From: Roseiarcus sp963776665 | GTDB lineage: Bacteria > Pseudomonadota > Alphaproteobacteria > Rhizobiales > Beijerinckiaceae | Length of the DNA: 64,000 bases | Direction of reading: 5' to 3' | Assembly (NCBI GenBank): GCA_963776665.1 | Contig: CAVZNQ010000011.1 | Span: 62,001 to 126,000 of the forward strand | Part shown: one piece after another, positions 21,218 through 29,432 of the stretch | Layout: every line of letters starts with the position of its first letter | Position numbering within the stretch: position 1 is the stretch's first letter | Translations under genes and position numbers: made by a program | Notes under the pieces: model-generated | What the model was told of the DNA's origin: nothing | The model's input: only the letters and a program-made list of their open reading frames with translations | The model's database searches: none

Positions 21218-21270
21218 CTTCCGCCCGCCGAAACGGTTCCTACATTGGGATAAAGCCGCGAAATCGCGGC
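21218..21270 (+). promoter_or_regulatory. Heat-shock (sigma-32-like) promoter and palindrome before clpB
   Basis: CTTC, 17 bases, then CCTACATTGG closely resembles the alphaproteobacterial RpoH pattern (CTTG, 17-18 bases, CYTATnTnnG). Just downstream, at 21255-21270, the inverted repeat GCCGCGA-AA-TCGCGGC would sit at the very start of the transcript. Upstream placement at clpB, a classic RpoH target, supports the call. It rests on motif similarity only. Confidence 0.45.
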
Positions 21271-21335
21271 AATCCGATCGTATGGACTGTCTGACGTCGC
21301 TTCGGGGCGTGAGACAGGGCCGAAGGGGATGATTG

Positions 21336-23981
21336 ATGAATCTAGAGAAATACACCGAGCGGGCGCGCGGCTTCGTGCAGGCCGCCCAGTCGCTGGCGCT
21401 TCGCGAAGGCCATCAACAGTTTACCACCGAGCATCTGCTTAAAGTCCTGCTTGACGACGAGGAGGGCCTCGCCGCAGGCCTGATCGATCGGGCGGGCGGG
21501 AACTCGCGCGAGGCGCTACGACAGGTCGAGCAGGCGCTCGCCAAGCTGCCGAAGGTCGAGGGGTCGGGCGCGGGGCAGCTTTATATGGCGCCGGCGATGG
21601 CGCGCCTCTTCGACAATGCCGAGAAGATCGCCCAGAAGGCGGGCAATTCCTTTGTCACCGTCGAGCGCCTCCTGCTTGCGCTAGCGATGGAGAAGGGGAC
21701 CGAAGCGGCCAAGATCCTGGCCAACGCCGGCGTCTCCGCCCAGACCCTCAATGCCGCCATCAACGACCTCCGCAAGGGCCGCACCGCGGATTCGGCGAGC
21801 GCCGAGAACGCCTATGAGGCGCTGAAGAAATACACCCGCGACCTCACCGACGCCGCGCGCAACGGCAAGCTCGATCCGGTGATCGGCCGTGATGAGGAAA
21901 TCCGCCGCACGGTCCAGGTGCTGTCGCGCCGCACCAAGAACAATCCGGTGCTGATCGGCGAGCCCGGCGTCGGCAAGACGGCGATTGTCGAGGGCCTGGC
22001 GCTCCGCATCGTCAACGGCGACGTGCCGGAATCGATCCGGGACAAGAAGCTGCTCGCGCTCGATCTCGGGGCGCTGATCGCGGGCGCGAAATATCGCGGC
22101 GAGTTCGAAGAACGGCTGAAGGCGGTGCTCAATGAGGTGACCAGCGCCGCGGGCGGCATCATCCTGTTCATCGACGAGATGCACACGCTGGTCGGGGCGG
22201 GCAAGGCGGACGGGGCGATGGACGCCTCGAACCTCTTGAAGCCCGCGCTGGCGCGCGGCGAACTGCATTGCGTCGGCGCAACCACGCTCGATGAATATCG
22301 CAAGCATGTCGAGAAGGATGCGGCGCTGGCGCGACGGTTCCAGCCGGTGTTCGTGTCGCAGCCGACGGTCGAGGACACGATCTCGATCCTGCGCGGCCTG
22401 AAGGAGAAGTACGAGGCCCATCACGGCGTCCGCATCACCGACCCGGCGATCATCGCCGCAGCCACCCTCTCCGACCGCTACATCGCCGATCGATTTCTCC
22501 CCGACAAGGCGATCGACCTCATCGACGAAGCGGCCGCCCGCCAGCGGATGCAGGTCGACTCGAAGCCCGAGGAGCTCGACGAACTCGACCGCCGGATCAT
22601 GCAGCTCAAGATCGAGCAAGAGGCGCTGAAGAAAGAGACCGACGCGGCCTCGAAGGAGCGGCTGAAGAAGCTGGGCTCGGAGCTTGCCGAATTCCAGGAG
22701 AAGTCCGACGCCCTCACTGCCCGCTGGAAGGCGGAGAAGGACAAGGTCGGGCAAGCGCAAAAGTTCAAGGAAGAACTGGACGCGGCGCGCAACGCGCTCG
22801 CCCAGGCGCAGCGAAAGGGCGACTTCGCGGAAGCTGGAAAGCTCACCTACGGCACGATTCCGGAACTCGAAAAGAAGCTCGCCGAGAGCGAAAAGAAAAA
22901 CGAGGGCGGGCTCGTCGACGAAGCGGTGACGGCCAGTCACGTCGCTCAGGTCGTGTCGCGCTGGACCGGCATTCCGGTCGACAAGATGCTCGAGGGCGAG
23001 CGCGAGAAGCTCCTCAAGATGGAGGAGGAGATCATGCGCCGGGTCGTCGGCCAGCGCGAGGCGGTGCAAGCCGTCTCGACCGCGGTCCGGCGCGCCCGCG
23101 CCGGCCTGCAGGACCCGAACCGGCCGATCGGCTCGTTCATGTTCCTGGGCCCCACCGGCGTCGGCAAGACCGAGCTCACCAAGGCGCTCGCCGCGTTCCT
23201 GTTCGATGACGACAGCGCGATGGTGCGCATCGACATGTCGGAATACATGGAGAAGCACTCGGTCGCGCGCCTGATCGGCGCGCCGCCAGGCTATGTCGGC
23301 TATGAGGAAGGCGGCGCCCTGACCGAGGCGGTTCGCCGCCGGCCCTATCAGGTCGTTCTGTTCGACGAGATCGAGAAAGCGCATCCGGACGTGTTCAACG
23401 TCCTGCTGCAGGTGCTCGACGACGGAAGGCTGACCGACGGCCAGGGCCGCACAGTCGATTTCCGCAACGTGCTCATCGTGATGACGTCGAACCTCGGCTC
23501 CGAATACCTGGTCAACCTGCCCGAAAGCGAGGACACGAAGACGGTCGAGAAGGAAGTCATGAGCGTCGTGCGCGCCCATTTCCGGCCCGAGTTTCTCAAT
23601 CGCGTCGACGAGATTATCCTCTTTCATCGGCTGCGGCGCGAGGATATGGGCGATATCGTCGACATCCAGTTCCGGCGGCTTGGCAGGCTGCTCGAGGATC
23701 GCAAGATTGCGCTCTCCCTCGATGCGAAGGGACGGCAATGGCTGGCCGAAAAGGGCTACGATCCGGCTTATGGCGCACGTCCGCTCAAGCGGGTGATCCA
23801 GAAATGGGTTCAGGACCCGCTGGCGCAGATGCTGCTCGCCGGCGAGATCCGTGACGGCTCGATCGTCAAGATCAGCGCCGCGCGCGGGCGCCTGATCGTC
23901 AACGGCAAGGAGGTCGGCGGCGATGCGGACGAAACCCCGCACCCGAAGTCGCCGTCGGTCGTGCCGTTTCCCAAGTCGTGA
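21336..23981 (+). CDS. clpB: ATP-dependent chaperone ClpB
   Basis: 881-residue hexameric disaggregase working with DnaK. Clp_N repeats (1-145), first AAA+ domain with GEPGVGKT (~206), the coiled-coil middle domain (~405-525), second AAA+ with GPTGVGKT (~605), the pore loop region GYVGYEEGG, and the C-terminal oligomerisation domain. The ATG giving MNLEKYTERARGF is the conserved start; the TTG just before it is discounted. The tail GDADETPHPKSPSVVPFPKS is a typical rhizobial extension. Confidence 0.98.
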   Translation: MNLEKYTERARGFVQAAQSLALREGHQQFTTEHLLKVLLDDEEGLAAGLIDRAGGNSREALRQVEQALAKLPKVEGSGAGQLYMAPAMARLFDNAEKIAQKAGNSFVTVERLLLALAMEKGTEAAKILANAGVSAQTLNAAINDLRKGRTADSASAENAYEALKKYTRDLTDAARNGKLDPVIGRDEEIRRTVQVLSRRTKNNPVLIGEPGVGKTAIVEGLALRIVNGDVPESIRDKKLLALDLGALIAGAKYRGEFEERLKAVLNEVTSAAGGIILFIDEMHTLVGAGKADGAMDASNLLKPALARGELHCVGATTLDEYRKHVEKDAALARRFQPVFVSQPTVEDTISILRGLKEKYEAHHGVRITDPAIIAAATLSDRYIADRFLPDKAIDLIDEAAARQRMQVDSKPEELDELDRRIMQLKIEQEALKKETDAASKERLKKLGSELAEFQEKSDALTARWKAEKDKVGQAQKFKEELDAARNALAQAQRKGDFAEAGKLTYGTIPELEKKLAESEKKNEGGLVDEAVTASHVAQVVSRWTGIPVDKMLEGEREKLLKMEEEIMRRVVGQREAVQAVSTAVRRARAGLQDPNRPIGSFMFLGPTGVGKTELTKALAAFLFDDDSAMVRIDMSEYMEKHSVARLIGAPPGYVGYEEGGALTEAVRRRPYQVVLFDEIEKAHPDVFNVLLQVLDDGRLTDGQGRTVDFRNVLIVMTSNLGSEYLVNLPESEDTKTVEKEVMSVVRAHFRPEFLNRVDEIILFHRLRREDMGDIVDIQFRRLGRLLEDRKIALSLDAKGRQWLAEKGYDPAYGARPLKRVIQKWVQDPLAQMLLAGEIRDGSIVKISAARGRLIVNGKEVGGDADETPHPKSPSVVPFPKS

Positions 23982-24010
23982 CGGATGGCGTTAAAGCGTC
24001 GTCGGACGCA

Positions 24011-24040
24011 TGGCCTCAAGGACTGCCGTCCTTGAGGCCA
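24011..24040. terminator. 13-bp perfect hairpin after clpB
   Basis: TGGCCTCAAGGAC and GTCCTTGAGGCCA form a perfect 13-base stem with a TGCC loop, 30 bases after the clpB stop and 24 bases before the next start. There is no U-tract on either strand. It probably stabilises the clpB 3' end or limits read-through. It could also be a dispersed palindromic repeat unit. Confidence 0.5.
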
Positions 24041-24063
24041 ACTGCCGGTCGAGGTCCTCGGTC

Positions 24064-24339
24064 ATGACCAACAATGTCGTCAGCCGCTTTGCGGGCGGGT
24101 CGCCGGCCGCCGTCGCGGTGCGGCTGATCGTCGTCTCCTTCGTAGTGGGCATCGTTCTCGAGACTTTCGGCTTCGATCCGGCGTTGCTCTTCGGCGACGC
24201 CGTGCGCGCGATGAGGCGCATCATCGAGCTCGGGTTTACCGACATCCATGAGATAGGCCGCATCCTCTTGACGGGCGCGATGGTGGTTGTGCCGGTCTGG
24301 CTGGCGCTGCGGCTGCTCGACTCCCGCGGCAGGCGTTAG
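24064..24339 (+). CDS. DUF6460 family small membrane protein
   Basis: 91 residues with two predicted membrane helices: AVRLIVVSFVVGIVLETFGF (about 18-37) and ILLTGAMVVVPVWLALRLL (about 68-86). The spacing and the Phe-Gly-Gly-Ser-Pro-like start (RFAGGSPAAVAVRL) match DUF6460 proteins of Hyphomicrobiales, which have no known role. The ATG at MTNNVVSRF is taken because homology starts there. It follows clpB across the hairpin. Confidence 0.75.
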   Translation: MTNNVVSRFAGGSPAAVAVRLIVVSFVVGIVLETFGFDPALLFGDAVRAMRRIIELGFTDIHEIGRILLTGAMVVVPVWLALRLLDSRGRR

Positions 24340-24462
24340 ACCGAAGGCTTCAGCGGCTTCGGAACTGACTATCGGCCGGGCCGCGGGAACGAGGCCGGGC
24401 TTGACGCGCGGGCGCTGTGCTGATCCGCTAGGGGCGGGGTATAGTACACGGGGCAATTGTTT

Positions 24463-24708
24463 ATGGCTTTCTCTCATCCTCTGGCCAGGGGCGCCAAGGT
24501 GTGGACGGCGAAGGCGCACGACGGCGGCGAGCAGCGCGTCCTCGTCATCGTCACCACAATCCCGCTCGATCCCGGCGAGAAAGGCTACAAGAAGTCGCTG
24601 GTCGAGCGCCTTTCGCGCGCAGCGCGCGACTATCTGGCGGATTCGAAGGAAGCCGCCTCCTTCATGCTCATGCACCGGATGAGAGATTGGAGCGGCGCCA
24701 AGGGCTGA
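24463..24708 (+). CDS. Hypothetical protein, 81 aa
   Basis: A soluble alpha/beta-looking protein: MAFSHPLARGAKVWTAKAHDGGEQRVLVIVTTIPLDPGEKGYKKSLVERLSRAARDYLADS is split between a short strand-rich half and a helix. Codon use is like its neighbours, supporting a real gene. No domain recognised, no membrane segment. The ribosome site is weak. It lies between DUF6460 and hdeD, all on the same strand. Confidence 0.6.
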   Translation: MAFSHPLARGAKVWTAKAHDGGEQRVLVIVTTIPLDPGEKGYKKSLVERLSRAARDYLADSKEAASFMLMHRMRDWSGAKG

Positions 24709-24850
24709 AGAGCGGGCGCGGCCGTCGCTTCGCCGGGCAAGAACGCGCGCTTCTCATGAAAACTGGTTGTGATAGATTGCGGTGCGAATCGCGGATCGGA
24801 GAAGCCGCGAGCCTCGCGGCGTCGCGCCGCCTCAACCGGGGACAAACGCC

Positions 24851-25423
24851 ATGACCAACACAGCATCGGCTTTAGGGCTGGGGCCGGGCGCGGGAATCGC
24901 GCCGCTCAGGGCCAAATGGGGCTGGATCGTCGCCTTGGGCGTCGTCTACGTGATCGCAGGCGTGATTGCTCTTGGCAGCGTGGTCATGGCGACAATCGCC
25001 AGCGTCTATGTGGTCGGCATCATGATGCTGATCGCCGGCATTTTCGAAGTTATCAGCGCATTCCAGATCAAGACCTGGGGAAGGTTCCTGTTCTGGCTCG
25101 CTCTCGGCATCCTCTACATCATCGCCGGCTTCGTCGCCTTCGACAATCCGCTGCTGACCGCGGTCTGGCTGACGCTCATCCTCGGCGCGGCGCTGGTCGC
25201 CTCCGGCATCGTGCGGATCTTTCTCGGGTTCAATATGCAGCACGGGTCGCCCTGGATCTGGGTCGTGGTCTCCGGCGTAATTACGCTGTTGCTCGGGATC
25301 ATCATCCTGATCCATTGGCCGGTGTCGTCGCTGTGGACGCTCGGGATCTTTCTCGGCGTCGATCTCGTCCTCGCCGGCGCAAGCTGGATCGGGCTCGGAA
25401 TGGGTCTGCGCCAGGCCGCCTGA
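24851..25423 (+). CDS. HdeD family acid-resistance membrane protein
   Basis: 190 residues built of six predicted membrane helices in three DUF308-type hairpins (WGWIVALGVVYVIAGVIAL, TIASVYVVGIMMLIAGIFEVI, FLFWLALGILYIIAGFVAF, and so on). HdeD proteins contribute to acid resistance at high cell density in enterobacteria; in alphaproteobacteria the role is untested. The ATG at MTNTASALG is chosen over the upstream in-frame codons, which lack hydrophobic or conserved sequence. It is followed by lapA. Confidence 0.88.
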   Translation: MTNTASALGLGPGAGIAPLRAKWGWIVALGVVYVIAGVIALGSVVMATIASVYVVGIMMLIAGIFEVISAFQIKTWGRFLFWLALGILYIIAGFVAFDNPLLTAVWLTLILGAALVASGIVRIFLGFNMQHGSPWIWVVVSGVITLLLGIIILIHWPVSSLWTLGIFLGVDLVLAGASWIGLGMGLRQAA

Positions 25424-25506
25424 AGGATGAACGAGAACGGCTGGCTTGGCGCGCCGTAGGCCTGAGGCGCGGGGCCGGTCGCTTCCCGGGGCAAGGAGGT
25501 CTTCCG

Positions 25507-25731
25507 GTGCGTTGGATTTATCTGGCGATCGTGGTGGTGTTTGTCGCCGCGCTGATCATCTTCATATTTCAGAACACGCAGAGCGTGGACGTGTCCTTCC
25601 TCGCGCTCGGCGCCACCCTCCCGCTCGCCATTCTCGTCCTCGTCGCGTACGTGCTCGGGGCGCTGAGCGGCGGCAGCCTGTACGCGCTGCTGCGGCGATC
25701 GGTCGCCGGATCGCGGCGCGCGGGCGCCTGA
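25507..25731 (+). CDS. LapA domain (DUF1049) membrane protein
   Basis: 74 residues with two membrane helices (WIYLAIVVVFVAALIIFIFQN and TLPLAILVLVAYVLGALSGGSL) separated by the family's QNTQSVDVSFL segment, and a basic tail. The protein begins at a GTG with a near-ideal AAGGAGGTC Shine-Dalgarno. LapA/LapB-type proteins act in envelope and LPS homeostasis in enterobacteria; lapB is not visible here, so the role is uncertain. Confidence 0.85.
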   Translation: MRWIYLAIVVVFVAALIIFIFQNTQSVDVSFLALGATLPLAILVLVAYVLGALSGGSLYALLRRSVAGSRRAGA

Positions 25732-25746
25732 AGGCGTAGCTTCGCC

Positions 25747-26727
25747 ATGCGCGCCATGGTCCTTCGGCGGCCGCGCGAGCGGCTGGTCATGGAGGAGCGG
25801 CCCGATCCCAAGCCCGGACCGGGGCAGATTCGAATTCGGATCGAAGCTTGCGGCGTCTGCCGCACCGACCTGCATGTCGTCGACGGCGAGTTGCCCGACC
25901 CCAGGCTGCCGATCGTGCCGGGGCACGAGATTGTCGGCCGCATTGAAGCGCTCGGCGAAGGCGCCAGCCTCAGGCTCGGCGCTCGCGTCGGCGCCGCGTG
26001 GCTGGGACACGCCGACGGCACTTGCGCCTATTGCGAGAGCGGGCGCGAGAACCTGTGCGACGCTCCGCTATTCACCGGCTACACCCGCGACGGCGGCTAC
26101 GCAACGCATGCGATCGCCGAGGCGGCGTTCGTCTTTCCGCTGTCCGAAGACCTTGATCCGGTTGCGACCGCGCCGCTGCTTTGCGCCGGTCTGATCGGCT
26201 GGCGCTCGCTCAAGATGGCGGGGGACGGGCCGACGATCGGCATCTATGGCTTCGGCGCTGCGGCGCATATCGTCTCCCAGGTCTGCCGCTGGCAGGGACG
26301 GCGCATATTCGCTTTCACCCGGCCCGGCGACGCTGCTGGTCAGGCGTTCGCGCGCTCGATGGGCGCCGAATGGGCGGGCGGCTCCGATCAAGCTGCGCCC
26401 GAGCCGCTCGACGCGGCCATTCTGTTCGCTCCCGTCGGCGCGCTGGTCCCAAGCGCCCTTGCCGCCGTGCGCAAGGGCGGGCGCGTCGTCTGCGGCGGCA
26501 TCCATATGAGCGACATCCCCGCGTTCCCGTACAGCCTGTTATGGGAGGAGCGCAGCATCGCCTCGGTCGCCAACCTGACCCGCGCCGACGGCCGGGAGTT
26601 TCTGGCGCTCGCGGCTGAGGCGAACGTGCGAACGACGACCACGCCCTATCCGCTGGACCAGGCCAACGAGGCGCTCGACGACCTGCGCAACGGCAGGCTC
26701 GAAGGCGCGGCGGTTCTCGTGCCCTGA
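25747..26727 (+). CDS. Zinc-dependent alcohol dehydrogenase family protein
   Basis: 326-residue medium-chain dehydrogenase. The catalytic zinc site is CGVCRTDLH and GHEIVGRIE. The lobe that normally binds structural zinc reads HADGTCAYCESGRENLC: three of the four cysteines are present and the first is replaced by Asp. The Rossmann loop GIYGFGAAAH departs from GxGxxG but keeps the glycine pattern. It probably oxidises a primary alcohol or reduces an aldehyde with NAD(P); the substrate is unknown. It starts 15 bases after lapA. Confidence 0.87.
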   Translation: MRAMVLRRPRERLVMEERPDPKPGPGQIRIRIEACGVCRTDLHVVDGELPDPRLPIVPGHEIVGRIEALGEGASLRLGARVGAAWLGHADGTCAYCESGRENLCDAPLFTGYTRDGGYATHAIAEAAFVFPLSEDLDPVATAPLLCAGLIGWRSLKMAGDGPTIGIYGFGAAAHIVSQVCRWQGRRIFAFTRPGDAAGQAFARSMGAEWAGGSDQAAPEPLDAAILFAPVGALVPSALAAVRKGGRVVCGGIHMSDIPAFPYSLLWEERSIASVANLTRADGREFLALAAEANVRTTTTPYPLDQANEALDDLRNGRLEGAAVLVP

Positions 26728-26745
26728 AGGCGATTTTATGGACGG

Positions 26746-27150
26746 CTACTCCAATCCCAACACCGACACCTTGGCGGTGGTTATCTCGGTCGGCCACAGG
26801 ATTTCCGTCAAGCCATGGGCGACCGCGACCTTCTGCTTGCCGTCGGCCGCATAGGTGATGACGCCGCCGCCGACCGCGCCGCCGATTTTCCGGCCCCACA
26901 ATTTGCGGCCGTCCGCGCTGTCGAGCGCATAGAAATTGCCGCCCATGTCGCCGAAGTAGACGACGCCGCCGGCGGTCGGGGTCATGCCGCTCTGAATCGG
27001 ATAGTTGGTCTTCGCCCGCCATTTCCATATTCCGGTGTCGGCGTCCACGGCGGTGACGAACCCGGCCCAGTCGAAGACGGGATCCCCCTTGCCCCAGGTA
27101 TTGAACGGATTGAGCGAGTCTTCACCCGACCAGGGCGTGCCCCCAAGCCT
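26746..27150 (-). pseudogene. C-terminal remnant of a PQQ-dependent dehydrogenase
   Basis: The reverse strand reads LGGTPWSGEDSLNPF to the stop, through TGIWKWRAKTNYP, GGVVYFGDMGGNFYALD, LWGRKIGGAVGGGVITY and TEILWPTEITTAKVSV, about 133 residues. These are the last blades of the eight-bladed quinoprotein propeller with its tryptophan-docking repeats. The family is normally 550-700 residues, so three-quarters is missing. The N-terminal side is cut where radA begins on the other strand. No start codon or leader is left. A gene remnant, not an active enzyme. Confidence 0.85.
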
Positions 27151-27186
27151 CTCGACAGATTCTGGCAAACCTGCCAGTCCGACGTC

Positions 27187-28617
27187 ATGGCCAAGTTTCG
27201 TTCTTCTTATGTCTGCCAGAATTGCGGGGCCATCACCCAGCGCTGGCAAGGCAAATGCGAATCGTGCGGCGAGTGGAACACGATCATCGAGGAAGCGGCG
27301 GCGCTCGGGGTCGGCGGCGCGGCTGCCCGGAGCGGAGGGGCGGGCCGGCCGTTCCCGCTCGAGGACCTCGCGGGCGCCGCCAGGCCCGAGCCGCGCCTTA
27401 TCACCGGCCTTGCCGAACTCGACCGGGTGGCCGGCGGGGGTTTCGTGTCCGGGTCGACGACATTGATCGGCGGCGAGCCGGGCATTGGCAAATCGACGCT
27501 CCTGATCCAGGCCTGCGCCGCGGTCGCGCGGTCGGGCGGGCGGGTCGTTTACGTCTCTGGCGAAGAATCGACGGCGCAGGTTCGCTTGCGCGCGGCCCGG
27601 CTCGGGCTCGCCGACGCTCGGGTGCAGCTTGCGGCCCATACATTCGTCGAGGATATCGTGGCGACGCTCGGCTCCGGCGACGCGCCGAAGTTCGTGGTCA
27701 TCGATTCGATCCAGACCATGTGGAGCGACGCGATCGAATCGGCGCCCGGAACAGTGAGCCAGGTGCGCGGCTCGGCCCAGGCCCTGATCCGCTTCGCCAA
27801 GGCGAGCGGGGCGGCGCTGCTCATCGTCGGCCATGTCACCAAGGACGGCCAGATCGCCGGCCCGCGCGTCGTCGAACACATGGTCGACGCGGTCTTCTCC
27901 TTCGAGGGCGACGGCGCGCACGCCTTCCGCCTGCTGCGGGCGGCCAAGAACCGGTTCGGCGCGACCGACGAGGTGGGCGTTTTCGAGATGACCGGCGGCG
28001 GCCTCGCTGAAGTGCCGAATCCTTCGGCGCTGTTCCTGGCGGATCGCGACGGCGGCGCCAATCCGGGCGCTGCCGTGTTCGCCGGCGTCGAAGGGGCGCG
28101 GCCGCTCCTGGTCGAGATTCAGGCGCTGGTGGCGCCGACGACGCTCGGCACGCCGCGCCGCGCGGTCGTCGGCTGGGAGCCGAGCCGGCTGGCGATGGTG
28201 CTCGCGGTCCTCGAGGCTCACGGGGGAATGAAGCTCGGGCAATATGACGTCTATCTCAATGTCGCCGGGGGTTTGCGGATCGTGGAGCCTGCAGCTGACC
28301 TCGCCGCGGCTGCGGCGCTGATATCTTCGCTTACCGGAGCGAGTCTGCCCCGCGATGCGGTCTATTTCGGCGAGATTGCGCTGTCGGGCGCGGTGCGCGC
28401 GGTCGCGCATCCCGGCTTGCGCCTCAAGGAGGCCGCCAAGCTTGGGTTTGCCGAGGCGTTCGCGCCTCCGTCTTCGCGCGCCGACGGCGAAGGGGCCAAT
28501 ATCGCTGTCCACCCGATCGGAACTGTGGCGACCTTGGTTGCGCTCATCGCTGCGAGCGCCGTCGAGACGAGGGCGACGCGCGTCGGCGTTTCGGCTCGCA
28601 GTGGGGTGACGAACTGA
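27187..28617 (+). CDS. radA: DNA repair protein RadA
   Basis: 476 residues: C4 zinc finger (CQNC at 10-13, CESC at ~28-31), RecA-like core with Walker A GGEPGIGKST, the RadA-specific KNRFG motif (KNRFGATDEVG), and a C-terminal Lon-like domain (DVYLNVAGGLRI...GEIALSGAVR). RadA is a branch-migration motor in recombination. The ATG is the family's MAKFRSSYVCQNCG start, although its Shine-Dalgarno is weak. The sequence immediately upstream is a foreign remnant on the other strand, so its promoter may be rearranged. Confidence 0.95.
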   Translation: MAKFRSSYVCQNCGAITQRWQGKCESCGEWNTIIEEAAALGVGGAAARSGGAGRPFPLEDLAGAARPEPRLITGLAELDRVAGGGFVSGSTTLIGGEPGIGKSTLLIQACAAVARSGGRVVYVSGEESTAQVRLRAARLGLADARVQLAAHTFVEDIVATLGSGDAPKFVVIDSIQTMWSDAIESAPGTVSQVRGSAQALIRFAKASGAALLIVGHVTKDGQIAGPRVVEHMVDAVFSFEGDGAHAFRLLRAAKNRFGATDEVGVFEMTGGGLAEVPNPSALFLADRDGGANPGAAVFAGVEGARPLLVEIQALVAPTTLGTPRRAVVGWEPSRLAMVLAVLEAHGGMKLGQYDVYLNVAGGLRIVEPAADLAAAAALISSLTGASLPRDAVYFGEIALSGAVRAVAHPGLRLKEAAKLGFAEAFAPPSSRADGEGANIAVHPIGTVATLVALIAASAVETRATRVGVSARSGVTN

Positions 28618-28700
28618 GGCGGCTTGGTTATAAGGCGCTCGCGCCGGCCGCCGGACGGCGGACAAGACGTTGACCCGTCCCGACGAGGTTTTCTCGAAAA

Positions 28701-29432
28701 ATGCCCTCTTATCTCGACCTCGCGGTTCTCGGCATCGTTCTTGTCTCGGCGCTTTTGTCAATGATGCGGGGGTTCAGCCGCGAGGTTCTGGCCATCGCGT
28801 CGTGGGCGGCGGCGGCCGCCGCCGCTTACTACTTCTACCCCCTCGTCGTCCCCTATCTTGCGCCCTATATCCATAAGGACGTCATCGCTCAGGCCGCCGC
28901 GGCGGCGATCGTGTTCTTTGTCACGCTGATCATCGTTTCGCTGTTTACCGTTCGTCTGTCGGACGCGATTCTCGACAGCAAGATCGGCGCCTTGGATCGG
29001 ACGCTCGGCTTCGTGTTCGGCGTGGCGAGAGGGTTCCTGCTCGCCGTGGTCGCCTTCGCTATTTTCAATTGGCTGGTATCGGAGAAGCAGCAGCCGGAAT
29101 GGGTCAAAAACGCCAGGACGCGGCCGATCCTGACCGAGACGGCCGATCGGATCGTCGCCTTGCTGCCGGAAGACGCGGCAGCGACCATCGACGGCTGGAT
29201 CAAGTCGCGCGCGAGCGCGGCGACGAACGAGCTTGCGCCGCCGGCGGCGGACGAGTCGGCCGCCTCGAACCCCAAGACGACCGGCGATCAGCCCGCCGCG
29301 CCCCCCGCGCCGGCGGCCCCGAAGAAGACCGAATCGACCGCCGGGGCGACGACCGACAAGCAGAAGCTCGACGCCTTGATCAACAAGAACGTTCCGCCTC
29401 CGGCGCCTTTCGCTCCGGCTCCAAAGCAGTGA
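28701..29432 (+). CDS. cvpA: CvpA family protein
   Basis: 243 residues with four membrane helices in the first 130 (LDLAVLGIVLVSALLSMMRGFSREVLAIASW is the family start) and a long Ala/Pro-rich cytoplasmic or periplasmic tail ending PAPFAPAPKQ. In E. coli CvpA is needed for colicin V production and tolerance to bile; its biochemical role is unclear. Its stop overlaps the purF start (GTGA), the conserved cvpA-purF arrangement. Confidence 0.92.
   Translation: MPSYLDLAVLGIVLVSALLSMMRGFSREVLAIASWAAAAAAAYYFYPLVVPYLAPYIHKDVIAQAAAAAIVFFVTLIIVSLFTVRLSDAILDSKIGALDRTLGFVFGVARGFLLAVVAFAIFNWLVSEKQQPEWVKNARTRPILTETADRIVALLPEDAAATIDGWIKSRASAATNELAPPAADESAASNPKTTGDQPAAPPAPAAPKKTESTAGATTDKQKLDALINKNVPPPAPFAPAPKQ

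Noticed and set aside
21681..23942. Long open frame antisense to clpB
   Set aside because: Same cause; clpB is complete and conserved in the sense direction.
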